Source of the DNA: Metalysinibacillus saudimassiliensis
GTDB taxonomy: Bacteria; Bacillota; Bacilli; Bacillales_A; Planococcaceae
DNA length: 64,000 nucleotides
Direction of reading: 5' to 3'
NCBI GenBank assembly: GCA_000935965.1
Contig: LN483073.1
Span: 61,001-125,000 of the forward strand
The notes below the pieces were generated by a model, which saw only the letters and a program-made list of their open reading frames with translations, had not been told where the DNA came from and did not search any database. Position numbers and translations under genes: made by a program. Positions 7,807 through 18,013 of the stretch are shown piece after piece. Numbering within the stretch: the stretch's first letter is position 1; every line of letters begins with the position of its first letter.

Positions 7807-9117
7807 TTAATCTTCGCTGAGATGACCAACGACATCGATAAGTGCATCAGATGAAGTTGATACGAGACTAGCTGCTTGGGACATATCTGTAATCAACAAT
7901 GAAATCTTAGAAATATCTTGAGATGTACTTAAATACTGTGACTGAATACCAGATACGGCTGTTGTAATAGCACCAAACGATTCGGACAAGCGTGTTTGTG
8001 TGGCTACACTTTGGTGAATTTGAGCATCCACATTCGTTACAGAGTTAGCCATTGAGCTGATGTTAGATTCGGTATCATTAATCAGATGTGAAACGTTTAA
8101 CACGGCTTTCTTAGTTTCTTCTGCAAGTTTACGTACCTCATCTGCTACTACAGCAAAGCCTTTGCCATGTTCACCCGCGCGTGCGGCTTCAATTGAAGCA
8201 TTAAGTGCAAGCAGATTAGTTTGATCGGCAATCGTAGTAACTAAATTAACAATTTCCGAAATTTTATTAGATGAGTCACGTAGTTTATTCATTGTAACGT
8301 CGAGTTCATTAACGCTTGTTAAAATGACATGCATTAACTCATTTTGTTCATGCAATTCCGTTTGACCATGCTTAGATTTTTGTTCAGTTTCAGCTACTAG
8401 TACTAAACCTTGTTCAGTAGCTTCTGCAATATCATTAGCCTCTGACGAAATCTCATGAAGCGCCGCTGTTGTTTCTTCGCTAATGGCGTTAAGCTCTTGC
8501 GCTGTGCTTTGGATAGTATTAATGATGCCTTGTTTACGATTATTAACACGCTCACGTGCAAGTTTTTCGACATTTTCATAAGCCTCAATAACAAGCTGTT
8601 GCTCTAAATTAATGAGCTTAGTAAATGCAGTAATAGCGCGTGCAGCATCTGAAGTAGAAAGTTGTAAAGATGTAAGTAAGTTAATAAATGTAGTAATCAA
8701 AGACTGGAATGAACCTAGGTACCATTTTGATTGCAGACCAATACGCACATGTACAGCAGCGATACGCTTACGATCTTGAATATAAGCATCATCAATGCGT
8801 GAATCAAAAATACCGCTAATGTGACGATGTAATGTAATTTTTAAACGTTCAATTTGTGAGTGTGTACTGATAATAGAAGTAAGCTCAGCGTTTGCACTAA
8901 CGCCTTCATAAAAGCGGTCTACCATCACGGGAATAACCTCTTGTAAATGAGGTTGAAGCTGTTTGATAATCGCTAAGTCGTCTTTAGTTAGCTCAAGTAA
9001 ATCAAGTTGCTTCTTGATGGATGGGTAATTTGCTAAATCAATATGTACTTGTGATAAATATGAAGCAGGGTCGAGAATGACTTGCGGCTCGTGTGCTTTT
9101 TTTGTAAACCAGCTCAT
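7807..9117 (-). CDS. hemAT: Globin-coupled heme aerotaxis transducer HemAT
   Basis: This is a cytoplasmic oxygen sensor that signals to CheA for aerotaxis. The 436-residue product has an N-terminal globin domain (about 30-180) and a C-terminal methyl-accepting signalling domain with the hairpin-tip sequence [19 protein letters not shown]; there are no membrane helices. Tyr70 and His123 occupy the same numbers as the distal tyrosine and proximal heme ligand of Bacillus subtilis HemAT, so heme and oxygen binding look preserved. AAAGGAG precedes the ATG. It implies a motile, respiring organism with chemotaxis genes elsewhere. Confidence 0.94.
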   Translation of the reverse strand: MSWFTKKAHEPQVILDPASYLSQVHIDLANYPSIKKQLDLLELTKDDLAIIKQLQPHLQEVIPVMVDRFYEGVSANAELTSIISTHSQIERLKITLHRHISGIFDSRIDDAYIQDRKRIAAVHVRIGLQSKWYLGSFQSLITTFINLLTSLQLSTSDAARAITAFTKLINLEQQLVIEAYENVEKLARERVNNRKQGIINTIQSTAQELNAISEETTAALHEISSEANDIAEATEQGLVLVAETEQKSKHGQTELHEQNELMHVILTSVNELDVTMNKLRDSSNKISEIVNLVTTIADQTNLLALNASIEAARAGEHGKGFAVVADEVRKLAEETKKAVLNVSHLINDTESNISSMANSVTNVDAQIHQSVATQTRLSESFGAITTAVSGIQSQYLSTSQDISKISLLITDMSQAASLVSTSSDALIDVVGHLSED

Positions 9118-9431
9118 AAAAAAGACTCCTTTTAATAAAAATATGTTTTGTCGTTTATATAGTAAATGACGTGAAAATGTAAGAGATGTTAGTTAAATTA
9201 TCGAAAAAGACAAAAAAATAGAACTAGGGCAAAGGGGTTACTAGTTATAATAGCAAGATTGTAACGTAAAATCTATGCGCTATGCTATACTTACTAGATT
9301 AATTATAGTACAAAGTGAATCATGGTGCCTAAAAAACAGCTTTTGGCACATAATTGTAACGACCTTAATATCAAAAAAAAAATGAATATGCTAGTATTAA
9401 GTTAGTAGATTATGATAAGGAGGAACAAGCG
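9118..9431. other. Intergenic region between HemAT and the small membrane protein
   Basis: This 314-base AT-rich stretch holds no gene. On the plus strand it shows an extended -10 (TGCTATACT, 9283-9291) and a second possible promoter (TTGGCA 9343-9348, 17 bases, TAATAT 9366-9371). A 9-bp hairpin GTGCC..AAAA/TTTTGGCAC spans 9325-9349 and overlaps the second -35, so both signals may not be used at once. Confidence 0.5.
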
Positions 9432-9677
9432 ATGCATTGGCAACGTTTTAAGTTTGTAATACCGATGATGGTTATTGTAGCAGCTACCGCTTTTTATATG
9501 CTAGGTGAGTTTCATCCGCTTGTAGAGTCTCGTGAACGTTTATTAATTATTGCTGGCGCAACATTATTTGCAGGTGTTATTTCATACTTCCTATTTCCAC
9601 AGGCAAGTGAAGATAACCGCGATGATTATTGGCCAGATCGTACAGATATTAACTTTTTAAAGAAAAAAGATAAATAA
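9432..9677 (+). CDS. Small two-helix membrane protein, function unknown
   Basis: I do not recognise a family. The 81-residue product has two predicted membrane segments (about residues 9-25 and 36-55) and a charged C-terminal tail rich in Asp, Arg and Lys (EDNRDDYWPDRTDINFLKKK). A strong AAGGAGG site precedes the ATG and a terminator follows, so it is very likely a real single gene. It is flanked by HemAT and CorA, neither of which tells its role. Confidence 0.8.
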   Translation: MHWQRFKFVIPMMVIVAATAFYMLGEFHPLVESRERLLIIAGATLFAGVISYFLFPQASEDNRDDYWPDRTDINFLKKKDK

Positions 9678-9679
9678 CA

Positions 9680-9725
9680 AAAAATGCCAACCCACTTCGT
9701 TTAATCAGTAGGTTGGCATTTTTTT
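9680..9725. terminator. Bidirectional terminator before corA 3' end
   Basis: ATGCCAACC and GGTTGGCAT form a perfect 9-bp stem with an A-run before and seven T after, serving the small gene on the plus strand and corA on the minus strand. Confidence 0.88.
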
Positions 9726-10686
9726 AAGGCTTAAATAGTTTAAACCACCCTTTAGCTTTAAAGACGAGTACCATACCAACGCCAATAACAAACATTACAC
9801 CTAATACAATAAAGTAATTGTATTTACCAGTAAGCTCAGGCATGTTTTCGAAGTTCATCCCGTAAATCCCTGCGATAAAGGTAAGTGGGATAAAGATGGT
9901 AGAAACAATCGTTAATGTCATCATAATGCCGTTCATGCGGTTAGAGTTCATTGCCATATAGCTATCGCGCATATCTGCAGTAAGCTCACGATTGGACTCT
10001 ACCATTTCTGTCAGTTTAACTAAATGGTCATGGATATCAGTAAAGTAGGCACGTTCACTCTTTTTAAGTGGAAAACGGTAAGAGCCTAAAATACGGTACA
10101 GTAAATCTCGCATTGGCAAAATAATACGGCGTAAATGTAATAAGTCACTGCGGAAGTCAAAGACAAACTGCATCGTTTTCATACTGTTATGATAAGTCAT
10201 TTCGTCTTCAAGACGATTTAATTGGTCTTCAATTTTATAAACTAAAGGGAAATAACTATCAACGATTTTATCAATCGTTTGGTAGAGCACAAAGTAAGAT
10301 GTTGTATCCCACTTTTTTGGTTTTGTTGCTAAACGATGGCGCACAATTTCAATTTCAGGTACATGTTCCTTGTGAAACGTTACGACAAATTTTTCGGAAA
10401 CAAATAAATTAATCTCTTCAGGATCGAGCGTATCATCATTAATACGATGCGTAACAAAAAAGTAATAGTCATCGTAATAATCCATTTTTGGTCGTTGCAA
10501 GCGCATTAAGCAGTCTTCGATGGCTAGTGGGTGAAAGTGAAAGAAGCTGTCTAATAGCTTTTCTTCTTCAATAGTAGGCTTATCAAAATCGACCCAATAC
10601 CAATCAAAGTCGCCACTTGCTAGTTGTTCTAATGGGATGCCCTCAACAAGTTTTTGTTCTTTTGTGCGAGCAATAGTATGTATCAC
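9724..10686 (-). CDS. corA: Magnesium/divalent cation transporter CorA
   Basis: This is a CorA-type pentameric channel for Mg2+ (possibly Co2+ or Ni2+). The 320-residue product has a large cytoplasmic funnel domain, then two C-terminal membrane helices with the signature YGMNFENMPEL at the end of the first, and a short basic tail (KAKGWFKLFKP). The start is a GTG at 10686 with AAGGAG about 10 bases upstream; the nearby ATG codons are out of frame. The methyltransferase gene lies 14 bases upstream on the same strand, so the two may be cotranscribed. Confidence 0.92.
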   Translation of the reverse strand: MIHTIARTKEQKLVEGIPLEQLASGDFDWYWVDFDKPTIEEEKLLDSFFHFHPLAIEDCLMRLQRPKMDYYDDYYFFVTHRINDDTLDPEEINLFVSEKFVVTFHKEHVPEIEIVRHRLATKPKKWDTTSYFVLYQTIDKIVDSYFPLVYKIEDQLNRLEDEMTYHNSMKTMQFVFDFRSDLLHLRRIILPMRDLLYRILGSYRFPLKKSERAYFTDIHDHLVKLTEMVESNRELTADMRDSYMAMNSNRMNGIMMTLTIVSTIFIPLTFIAGIYGMNFENMPELTGKYNYFIVLGVMFVIGVGMVLVFKAKGWFKLFKP

Positions 10687-10700
10687 ATTCCATCAACTCC

Positions 10701-11381
10701 TTATTTTTTATAACATGTCCAACCACAAAATAATGTAGTAGAGAAAAATCGCGTTATTTTTTCAAAGCCTGCATCTTTCAAAATACATATCATCTCTTGT
10801 TCTGAAATAAAGCTTAGGCTACGAATTTGCTTTTCCATTGAAGCCACTTGTTCTACTGAAAGTTTAGTATTTTGTAGCCAGTAAGCACGCCACAAATCAA
10901 ACTGTTGCTCTGTTTGTTCTGTACCTTGCTCTCCGCATTTACAAACTATAATAAAAGGTGCGCCTTGTTTAAGATGTTCGGCTAACTTTTTTACAGTGGC
11001 AACTTGCTCAGCGCGGGTTTTAATAAAATGTAAAACAAGTAAGCACGTAGCACCGTCAAATGGTTTAGTTAGCGACACGTTGAGTACAGTACCTTTTAGT
11101 AACTCTACAGGATTTTGTAGCTGTTGATCATATAATTTTTGTTGGGTAATCGTAAGCATTGCTTGCGACGGGTCGAGCGCCGTAAACTGCCATGCATGGT
11201 TAGCATCAGCAAAATGCAAAAGTTCGTTACCACTCCCTACGCCTGCGATTAAAATATTTGCTTGCTCAGGTAATGCCATTTGTAAAAATGCCTGAGATAA
11301 ACGTAGCATCGCATCGTAACTTGGCAATGTGCGTCGAATGCCACGTTCGTACTGCGCACTTAATTCTTTATCAAATTTCAT
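10701..11381 (-). CDS. Class I SAM-dependent methyltransferase
   Basis: This is a predicted S-adenosylmethionine methyltransferase of unknown substrate. The 226-residue product has motif I as LIAGVGSGNELLHFA (near residue 45), motif II ending FTALDPSQAM, and a Rossmann-type core with LLVLHFIKT. It lacks the NPPY motif of nucleic acid methylases, so a small-molecule substrate is more likely. ATG 11381 follows AAAGGGGGA at good spacing. It is probably first in a two-gene unit with corA. Confidence 0.82.
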   Translation of the reverse strand: MKFDKELSAQYERGIRRTLPSYDAMLRLSQAFLQMALPEQANILIAGVGSGNELLHFADANHAWQFTALDPSQAMLTITQQKLYDQQLQNPVELLKGTVLNVSLTKPFDGATCLLVLHFIKTRAEQVATVKKLAEHLKQGAPFIIVCKCGEQGTEQTEQQFDLWRAYWLQNTKLSVEQVASMEKQIRSLSFISEQEMICILKDAGFEKITRFFSTTLFCGWTCYKK

Positions 11382-11466
11382 CAAAAAATCCCCCTTTGTG
11401 TTTGAAACTTTTTATGAAAGTGTACGTATAAATAGTATAAAGGATTTATAGAAAGGATGAGAGACT

Positions 11467-11784
11467 TTGGATAATAAACTTTCTAAAATAATCGTACACT
11501 CAAGCTTTTATTACGCACCCTTTTTAGTGCCAGTCATTATGTTTTTTATCGCGACACTTGTAACGAATGATGAAGAGGTCCGTCGCTTATCTGTACAGGC
11601 TGTATTATTTCAAATTGTATTAGCTGTGTTACTTAGCGTATCATGGGCATTTACATTCCTAATCATTGGATTTCCGTTTTTAATTATCTTCGGTTTAATT
11701 TATATCTGTGCTCCAATTATTGGTATTATCCGTGCGCTACAAGGTGAAGCATGGAATTACCCAATCGTTGGTCGCTTAGTATAA
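11467..11784 (+). CDS. DUF4870 domain membrane protein
   Basis: This small integral membrane protein of 105 residues has about three helices and the DUF4870 hallmarks: a polar VRRLSVQA segment after helix 1 (usually a soluble-face 'FQ' motif) and the C-terminal GEAWNYPIVGRLV. Function is unknown for the family. It starts with TTG at 11467, preceded by AAGGA; no ATG is available nearby. It is divergent from the methyltransferase and closed by a terminator before ctsR. Confidence 0.78.
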   Translation: MDNKLSKIIVHSSFYYAPFLVPVIMFFIATLVTNDEEVRRLSVQAVLFQIVLAVLLSVSWAFTFLIIGFPFLIIFGLIYICAPIIGIIRALQGEAWNYPIVGRLV

Positions 11785-11785
11785 G

Positions 11786-11819
11786 AGTAGTGTGTCCCCT
11801 TGGGCACGCTACTTTTTTT
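11786..11819 (+). terminator. Terminator upstream of ctsR operon
   Basis: AGTAGTGTGTCC and GGCACGCTACT pair with one or two wobbles around a small loop, followed by seven T. Confidence 0.85.
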
Positions 11820-11832
11820 GAAGGGTTTTCTT

Positions 11833-11861
11833 TTGCAATACAATCTTGATTTTTTTATAAT
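11833..11861 (+). promoter_or_regulatory. Sigma-A promoter of ctsR-mcsA-mcsB-clpC
   Basis: TTGCAA (11833-11838) and TATAAT (11856-11861) are separated by 17 bases. The CtsR operator begins three bases after the -10. Confidence 0.8.
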
Positions 11862-11863
11862 AA

Positions 11864-11880
11864 AGTCAAAGATAGTCAAA
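11864..11880. promoter_or_regulatory. CtsR operator
   Basis: AGTCAAAGATAGTCAAA is an exact match to the CtsR heptad direct repeat (RGTCAAA, three bases, RGTCAAA). It covers the expected transcription start, so CtsR should repress its own operon until heat or misfolding inactivates it. Confidence 0.92.
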
Positions 11881-11915
11881 GTCAGTAACCATAAATGTTA
11901 AGAGAGGTGGTTATC

Positions 11916-12395
11916 GTGCGGAATACCTCAGATATTATAGAAAGCTATTTAAAACAAATTATTGAGTTAAATGATCAAGGTACAGTGGAGATTAAACGTA
12001 GTGAAATTGCGCTTAAGTTTAATTGCGTACCTTCACAAATAAATTATGTAATTAATACCCGCTTCACAGAGGAGCGTGGCTATTTAGTTGAAAGTAAACG
12101 TGGTGGTGGCGGTTATATTAGGATATTACGTGTGCAACCACATTCGCAAAAAGAGTTAATTGAAGCTATAATTACCCAAATTGCGGATGAGGCTACACAA
12201 ACGATGGCAGAGGATTATGTTTATCGTTTATTAGATGAGGAAGTTATTACAAAACGAGAGGCAAAAATGATTTTAGCTGCAACGATGCGCACGACATTAA
12301 ACGTGCCGTTACCGCTTCGTGATCAGCTAAGAGCACGTGTGCTAAGCTCGGTACTTGTAACCCTAAAATATGAACAACGAAAAGAAGGTGAGTAA
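11916..12395 (+). CDS. ctsR: Transcriptional repressor of class III stress genes CtsR
   Basis: CtsR represses clp and its own operon and is inactivated by heat, with McsB marking it for ClpCP. The 159-residue product starts RNTSDIIESYLKQII and has the winged helix with the glycine-rich wing ESKRGGGGYIRI that contacts the operator minor groove and senses heat; the C-terminal half is the dimer/ClpC-binding domain. I chose GTG 11916, which follows AGAGGTGG, rather than an ATG at 11895. It is the first gene of a four-gene operon. Confidence 0.96.
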   Translation: MRNTSDIIESYLKQIIELNDQGTVEIKRSEIALKFNCVPSQINYVINTRFTEERGYLVESKRGGGGYIRILRVQPHSQKELIEAIITQIADEATQTMAEDYVYRLLDEEVITKREAKMILAATMRTTLNVPLPLRDQLRARVLSSVLVTLKYEQRKEGE

Positions 12396-12396
12396 T

Positions 12397-12909
12397 GTGT
12401 TATGTGAACGCTGTGAACAACGGCAAGCCGTTATAACAATTTCTAAAAATAATAATGGTGAGCAAGCTATCCACCATTATTGTGAGAAATGCGCCCAAAA
12501 CTTTTATCCCTTTACAAATGAAATGCCAAAAGAACCGATTTCAATCCAACAATTACTTGCTAACTGGCAGACACCTAAAAATATACGTAAAGAACAATTA
12601 CGTTGCGAAGGGTGTGGCTATACGTATGCGCACTTCCGTAAAACGGGGCGCTTTGGCTGTGCTACATGTTACGACACATTTGCAGAGCAAATGCCTAAAA
12701 TTTTGCAGCCCATTCAAGCTGATTTACAACATGTAGGTGCTATGCCAACTATGTTGGAAAATAAAAAAGCGATGCAAAATGAAGTAGCTTCACTACGACA
12801 ACAAATGCAAGAAGCCGTAGTAAGTGAGAGTTTTGAGCAAGCTGCCTTACTACGAGATGCTATTAAAGAGTTAGAGGCTAAGGTACAGGAGGATGAGGCA
12901 AATGAATAA
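12397..12909 (+). CDS. mcsA: McsA, zinc-binding activator of McsB
   Basis: McsA stimulates the arginine kinase McsB and protects against heavy metals and oxidation. The roughly 170-residue product has CxxC pairs at Cys3/Cys6 and Cys29/Cys32, two more in the middle (CEGC and CATC), and a C-terminal UVR-type helix pair (SESFEQAALLRDAIKELEAK) that contacts ClpC. GTG 12397, one base after the ctsR stop, follows GAAGGTGA and yields the family start M-x-C-x-x-C; ATG 12370 would add nine residues inside ctsR. Confidence 0.93.
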   Translation: MLCERCEQRQAVITISKNNNGEQAIHHYCEKCAQNFYPFTNEMPKEPISIQQLLANWQTPKNIRKEQLRCEGCGYTYAHFRKTGRFGCATCYDTFAEQMPKILQPIQADLQHVGAMPTMLENKKAMQNEVASLRQQMQEAVVSESFEQAALLRDAIKELEAKVQEDEANE

Positions 12910-13951
12910 TATCGATGATTTTTTACAATACACGCGTGATTGTGATATTACATTAGCTGATGCAACTCCAAATAGTGTAGCGATGAGTAGTCGTATACGT
13001 CTAGCGCGTAATCTTGAGGGATTTCGCTTTCCACCTTATTTAACAGAAGGAGAGGAAGCAGAAATTGAGCGTGAAGTAACACATGCTTTACTGGATAATG
13101 TAGAAGGCTTACATTATTTTAACTTGCAAGAGATGCCTTTATTAGCACGTCAGGTGTTAGTTGAAAAACACTTAATTAGCCCGCAATTTTTACAGCAACA
13201 GCAAGGAGCATTAATTATTGCTGCGGATGAGCAAACAAGCATTATGGTAAATGAGGAGGACCATCTACGCATTCAGTGTTTAGCGCCTGGTCTTAAACTT
13301 CAAGAAACCTATCAGAATGCTTTAATGCTTGACCGCCAAATTGAACAGGCACACCCCTATATGTATCATCAGCAATACGGTTATTTAACAAGTTGTCCTA
13401 CTAATCTAGGTACAGGTTTACGAGCGTCCGTAATGCTACATTTACCAGCACTTACTATGACCAATCGCATGAATGTAATTATTCAAGCCATGCTACGCTT
13501 AGGTATGGTTGTGCGGGGTATATATGGAGAAGGTAGTGCAAGTTTGGGTAACATTTACCAAATTTCTAATCAAGAAACCCTTGGTAAATCTGAACAGCAA
13601 ATTTTACATGACTTACAACAGCAAGTAGAACAAATAATTGAATATGAGTTGCGTGCACGTAAAGCATTAATGCAACAATCTAGCATTCTACTTGAAGATC
13701 AAATACAACGAGCACTAGGTACGTTACGTTATGCACGTACGATAACTAGTGAGGAAGCAGCAAGAGGATTGTCGAGCATACGTTTAGGTATCGACCTTGG
13801 CATTATTACAGACGTAACGATTAAAGCCGTCAACGCTTGTATTAGCTGTATGCAACCAGGCTTCCTGCAATATTATAAAAACGAGGCAATGCCAACGAAT
13901 GAACGTGACATTGCACGCGCAACACTGATTAGAGATTTATTAACCAACTAA
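12902..13951 (+). CDS. mcsB: Protein arginine kinase McsB
   Basis: McsB phosphorylates arginines on damaged proteins and on CtsR, tagging them for ClpCP. The 349-residue product has the phosphagen kinase fold with SSRIRLARNLEGFRFP, the catalytic loop CPTNLGTGLRASVMLHLP with its reactive cysteine, and VRGIYGEGSASLGNIYQISN. The start overlaps mcsA by eight bases; ATG 12902 is well spaced from AGGAGG, whereas ATG 12893 lies on it. Confidence 0.95.
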   Translation: MNNIDDFLQYTRDCDITLADATPNSVAMSSRIRLARNLEGFRFPPYLTEGEEAEIEREVTHALLDNVEGLHYFNLQEMPLLARQVLVEKHLISPQFLQQQQGALIIAADEQTSIMVNEEDHLRIQCLAPGLKLQETYQNALMLDRQIEQAHPYMYHQQYGYLTSCPTNLGTGLRASVMLHLPALTMTNRMNVIIQAMLRLGMVVRGIYGEGSASLGNIYQISNQETLGKSEQQILHDLQQQVEQIIEYELRARKALMQQSSILLEDQIQRALGTLRYARTITSEEAARGLSSIRLGIDLGIITDVTIKAVNACISCMQPGFLQYYKNEAMPTNERDIARATLIRDLLTN

Positions 13952-13972
13952 CGTATAAGAGGAGGAAATAGT

Positions 13973-16426
13973 ATGTTTAATCGATTTACAGAACGTGCAA
14001 ATAAGGTGTTAAATTTAGCGCAAGATGAGGCAAAACGCTGGAAGGCCTCAAAAATTGGTACTGAACATTTACTGTTAGGACTTGTGCGTGAAGGAGAAGG
14101 TATTGCTGCTAAAGCATTAGCAGCAGCTAATGTTACACCAGAAATGATTGAACGAGGTATCGAGCAACTAGTAGGGCATGGTACTGAGGAAGTAGATGCA
14201 GTTGTGCATCATACGCCACGTGCTAAGCGCGTATTAGAGCTAGCTGCAGATGAAGCGCGTAAATTAAATCACAATTATATTGGTACTGAACATATTTTAC
14301 TTGGTTTAATTCGTGAAGAGGAGGGAGTAGCCGCACGTGTTTTAAATAACGTGGGGGTAGGTTTAAATAAAACGCGTCAGCAAGTATTATTATTACTTGG
14401 TAATAGTGAGCATGGTCAGCAAACACCGAATGGCGCTACTGTTAGCCAACCAGCAAACACACCGACATTAGATGGATTAGCACGTGATTTAACACAAATT
14501 GCTCGTGAAGGCACACTTGATCCTGTTATCGGGCGCAGTGAGGAAATCACACGTGTTATTGAAGTGCTATCTCGCCGTACAAAAAACAACCCTGTATTAA
14601 TTGGTGAGCCAGGTGTTGGTAAAACAGCAATTGCTGAAGGATTAGCACAACAAATTGTTAACAATGAAGTACCTGAAATTTTACGTCACAAACGTGTTAT
14701 GACATTAGATATGGGTACAGTTGTAGCAGGTACGAAATACCGCGGTGAGTTTGAGGACCGCCTAAAAAAAGTGATGGAAGAAATTCGACAAGCAGGCAAT
14801 GTTATTTTATTTATTGACGAATTGCACACATTAATTGGAGCAGGCGGTGCAGAGGGTGCAATTGATGCCTCTAACATCTTAAAACCATCTTTAGCGCGCG
14901 GAGAGCTACAATGTATTGGTGCAACAACACTTGAGGAGTACCGTAAATATATCGAAAAAGATGCCGCGCTTGAGCGTCGATTCCAACCCATTCAAGTCGA
15001 TGAACCTTCAGTAGAAGAAGCTATTCAAATTATATATGGGCTACGTGACCGCTATGAGGCACACCACTGTGTGAAGATTACAGATGAAGCAGTAGAAGCG
15101 GCTGCACAAATGAGTGACCGTTATATTTCAGACCGCTTTTTACCGGATAAAGCGATTGATTTAATTGACGAGGCAGGCTCTAAAGTACGCTTACGCTCTT
15201 ATGTATTACCACCAAACTTAAAAGATTTAGAAGAAGAGTTAGATAAAGTGCGCGCAGAAAAAAATGCAGCCGTACAAGGACAAGAATTTGAAAAAGCGGC
15301 TAAATTCCGTGATCGCGAAAAACAAATTACACTTGAAGTTCAAGAAATGAAAGACAAGTGGAAAGAAGAGCAAGATAAGGCTGAATTAGAAGTAACAGTT
15401 AACGATATTGCACAAGTTGTAGCGATGTGGACAGGTATTCCTGTAGCTAAAATTGCTGAAGAAGAATCAGCAAAGCTACTTAACCTCGAAGAAGAACTAC
15501 ACAAACGAGTAGTAGGTCAAGGCGAGGCAGTAGAAGCCATTTCTCGCGCAATTCGCCGTGCACGTGCAGGGCTTAAAGATCCAAAGCGCCCGATTGGTTC
15601 GTTTATTTTCTTAGGACCAACAGGGGTTGGTAAAACTGAACTTGCACGCGCGCTAGCGGAAGTAATGTTTGGTGATGAGGATGCTATGATTCGTGTAGAT
15701 ATGTCTGAGTACATGGAAAAACACTCGACTTCACGTCTAGTAGGCTCTCCTCCAGGTTATGTTGGCTTTGAGGATGGTGGGCAATTAACCGAAAAGGTAC
15801 GCCGTAAACCATACTCAGTAGTGTTACTAGATGAAATTGAAAAAGCACACCCAGATGTCTTTAATATCTTATTACAAGTGTTAGATGATGGGCGTTTAAC
15901 AGACTCTAAAGGTCGGGTTGTAGATTTCCGTAATACGGTAGTAATTATGACATCAAACGTTGGTGCAGACGCACTGAAGTATCGCAAAAATGTAGGTTTT
16001 AATGTTAATGAGAGTGCAGCAAATGAACATAAGGATATGAAGGGCGTTATGTTGGAAGAATTGAAAAAAGCCTTCCGTCCAGAGTTCTTAAACCGTATTG
16101 ATGAAATGATTGTCTTCCACTCATTGGACAAAGCGCACTTAAAAGAAATTATTCAATTAATGGCCAAGTCATTAACTAATCGTTTAGCTGAACAAGATAT
16201 TGCCTTAGAATTTACAGAAGCAGCCTTAGAAAAAATAGCAGATGAGGGTTACGACCCAGAGTACGGTGCACGACCACTACGTCGTGCCTTACAAAAGCAT
16301 GTAGAGGACCGTCTCTCTGAAGAATTACTTAAAGGTACAGTTGTTAAAGGTGGAAATATCATCTTTGATTATGTTGATGGTGACTTTAAAGTACAGCAGG
16401 TAGCACCAAGTGCTAATGTAAAATAA
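13973..16426 (+). CDS. clpC: ATP-dependent Clp protease ATPase subunit ClpC
   Basis: ClpC is the AAA+ unfoldase that feeds tagged proteins to ClpP. The 817-residue product has two N-terminal Clp repeats (about 1-145), AAA domain 1 with Walker A GEPGVGKT at 211-218, a coiled-coil middle domain containing a UVR motif, and AAA domain 2 with Walker A GPTGVGKT at 548-555, then the ClpP-binding VGFN-type loop ([10 protein letters not shown]). It needs McsB or MecA as adaptor. It is last in the CtsR operon and followed by a perfect terminator. Confidence 0.97.
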   Translation: MFNRFTERANKVLNLAQDEAKRWKASKIGTEHLLLGLVREGEGIAAKALAAANVTPEMIERGIEQLVGHGTEEVDAVVHHTPRAKRVLELAADEARKLNHNYIGTEHILLGLIREEEGVAARVLNNVGVGLNKTRQQVLLLLGNSEHGQQTPNGATVSQPANTPTLDGLARDLTQIAREGTLDPVIGRSEEITRVIEVLSRRTKNNPVLIGEPGVGKTAIAEGLAQQIVNNEVPEILRHKRVMTLDMGTVVAGTKYRGEFEDRLKKVMEEIRQAGNVILFIDELHTLIGAGGAEGAIDASNILKPSLARGELQCIGATTLEEYRKYIEKDAALERRFQPIQVDEPSVEEAIQIIYGLRDRYEAHHCVKITDEAVEAAAQMSDRYISDRFLPDKAIDLIDEAGSKVRLRSYVLPPNLKDLEEELDKVRAEKNAAVQGQEFEKAAKFRDREKQITLEVQEMKDKWKEEQDKAELEVTVNDIAQVVAMWTGIPVAKIAEEESAKLLNLEEELHKRVVGQGEAVEAISRAIRRARAGLKDPKRPIGSFIFLGPTGVGKTELARALAEVMFGDEDAMIRVDMSEYMEKHSTSRLVGSPPGYVGFEDGGQLTEKVRRKPYSVVLLDEIEKAHPDVFNILLQVLDDGRLTDSKGRVVDFRNTVVIMTSNVGADALKYRKNVGFNVNESAANEHKDMKGVMLEELKKAFRPEFLNRIDEMIVFHSLDKAHLKEIIQLMAKSLTNRLAEQDIALEFTEAALEKIADEGYDPEYGARPLRRALQKHVEDRLSEELLKGTVVKGGNIIFDYVDGDFKVQQVAPSANVK

Positions 16427-16431
16427 TTATA

Positions 16432-16466
16432 AGCGAGCTACTCTATAAAGGAGTAGCTCGTTTTTT
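16432..16466 (+). terminator. Terminator of the ctsR-clpC operon
   Basis: GCGAGCTACTC and GAGTAGCTCG form a perfect 10-bp stem, followed by six T. Confidence 0.92.
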
Positions 16467-16492
16467 GATTCGAATATATGTTCTGTTATACT
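16465..16492 (+). promoter_or_regulatory. Sigma-A promoter of radA
   Basis: TTGATT (16465-16470), 16 bases, TATACT (16487-16492) with an extended TG upstream of the -10. It begins in the T-run of the clpC terminator, so radA is a separate unit. Confidence 0.65.
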
Positions 16493-16514
16493 TAAAAGAA
16501 AATAGGAGGCTACT

Positions 16515-17891
16515 ATGGCGAAGAAAAAAACGAAATTTACGTGTAATGACTGCGGTTACGAGTCAGCAAAATGGATGGGACGCTGTCCAGGTTGTGGGGC
16601 ATGGAACACGATGGTTGAAGAAATTGAGGTAGTAACAAAAGGGCCACGTGGTGCTTTCCAACACTCAGCAACAGTTACTACAAAGGCTACACCTATTGTA
16701 GATGTAGAAACTGTAGAAGAGGCGCGTGTACCTACTACAATGAATGAGTTTAACCGTGTACTTGGCGGTGGCATCGTACCGGGGTCTTTGATTTTAATAG
16801 GTGGTGACCCAGGTATTGGTAAGTCTACGTTGCTCCTTCAAGTATCTGCAATTTTATCAAACGCTAACCATCGCGTGCTGTATATTTCAGGTGAGGAGTC
16901 TATTCGTCAAACAAAGCTCCGTGCAGAGCGTTTAGGTGTAACATCTAAAGAGCTCTACATTTATGCCGAAACTAACTTAGAATTTTTGCATCAAACAATT
17001 GAACAAGTAAAGCCTAAGTTTGTTATTGTTGATTCTATTCAAACTGTGCATCACCCTGAGGTGACGAGTGCCCCAGGTAGTGTATCCCAGGTGCGAGAGT
17101 GTACAGCTGAGCTGATGCGTATTGCTAAAACGCAAAACATTGCTATCTTCCTCGTAGGGCATGTAACAAAGGAAGGGCAAATTGCTGGGCCTCGTTTACT
17201 GGAGCATATGGTAGATACTGTGCTTTATTTTGAAGGAGAACGCCATCATACGTATCGCATTTTACGAAGCCAAAAAAACCGCTTTGGCTCAACAAATGAG
17301 ATTGCGATTTTTGAGATGCTACAAAATGGATTAAATGAAGTACTGAATCCTTCAGAAATGTTTTTACAAGAGCGCTCACAAGGAGCGGCGGGCTCGAGTA
17401 TCGTAGCATCAATGGAGGGGACGCGCCCCATTCTAGTAGAAATTCAGTCTTTAGTTACGCCAACGAGTTTTAACTATCCAAAACGTATGGCTACTGGACT
17501 TGATCAAAACCGTGTGCAACTATTAATGGCTGTTCTTGAAAAGCGAATGGGCTTTATGTTGCAATCACAAGATGCTTATATCAAAGTTGCTGGCGGTGTA
17601 AAGCTAGATGAGCCCGCAATTGATTTGGCAGTACTTGTAAGTATTGTGTCGAGCTTTAAAGACCAAGTAGTAAAACAAAGTGATTGTTTTTGTGGTGAGG
17701 TAGGCTTAACAGGTGAAGTGCGCCGCGTGGCTCGTATCGAGCAACGTGTACAAGAAGCGGCTAAGCTTGGATTTACGCGAGCTGTTGTACCTAAATCAAA
17801 TTTAGGTGGCTGGGATTACCCACCAGGTATTGAAGTAGTCGGTGTCGAAACAATTCAAGAAGCGCTGAAATTAGCGTTTCCATATCAATAA
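16515..17891 (+). CDS. radA: DNA repair protein RadA (Sms)
   Basis: RadA is a DnaB-like helicase that drives branch migration in recombination and DNA repair. The 458-residue product has an N-terminal zinc finger ([18 protein letters not shown]), Walker [10 protein letters not shown] at 97-105, the RadA-specific KNRFG motif at 254-258, and a C-terminal Lon-like domain. In Bacillus it is followed by disA; here a terminator and then yacL follow, with no disA. Confidence 0.96.
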   Translation: MAKKKTKFTCNDCGYESAKWMGRCPGCGAWNTMVEEIEVVTKGPRGAFQHSATVTTKATPIVDVETVEEARVPTTMNEFNRVLGGGIVPGSLILIGGDPGIGKSTLLLQVSAILSNANHRVLYISGEESIRQTKLRAERLGVTSKELYIYAETNLEFLHQTIEQVKPKFVIVDSIQTVHHPEVTSAPGSVSQVRECTAELMRIAKTQNIAIFLVGHVTKEGQIAGPRLLEHMVDTVLYFEGERHHTYRILRSQKNRFGSTNEIAIFEMLQNGLNEVLNPSEMFLQERSQGAAGSSIVASMEGTRPILVEIQSLVTPTSFNYPKRMATGLDQNRVQLLMAVLEKRMGFMLQSQDAYIKVAGGVKLDEPAIDLAVLVSIVSSFKDQVVKQSDCFCGEVGLTGEVRRVARIEQRVQEAAKLGFTRAVVPKSNLGGWDYPPGIEVVGVETIQEALKLAFPYQ

Positions 17892-17896
17892 AAACA

Positions 17897-17938
17897 ACAA
17901 ACGCATCATCTCAACTTGGAGGTGATGCGTTTTGTTAT
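17897..17938 (+). terminator. Terminator after radA
   Basis: AACGCATCA and TGATGCGTT form a 9-bp stem, followed by TTGTTAT. Confidence 0.8.
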
Positions 17939-18013
17939 AAAATCGCTATCGTTTGAACAGCTAAGTTGTAGGAAAAAATGTATAATACAACTATGTAGGA
18001 GGTGTTTTATAAA

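Noticed and set aside
10364..10379. Second parS-like sequence TGTTCCTTGTGAAACG
   Set aside because: It has three mismatches, two of them in the core, and lies in the corA coding sequence; likely chance.
12455..12736. 93-codon frame overlapping mcsA
   Set aside because: It lies in another frame wholly inside mcsA and encodes nothing recognisable.
14223..16131. Several minus-strand frames inside clpC
   Set aside because: All are shadows of clpC with low-complexity or serine-rich translations and no start signals.
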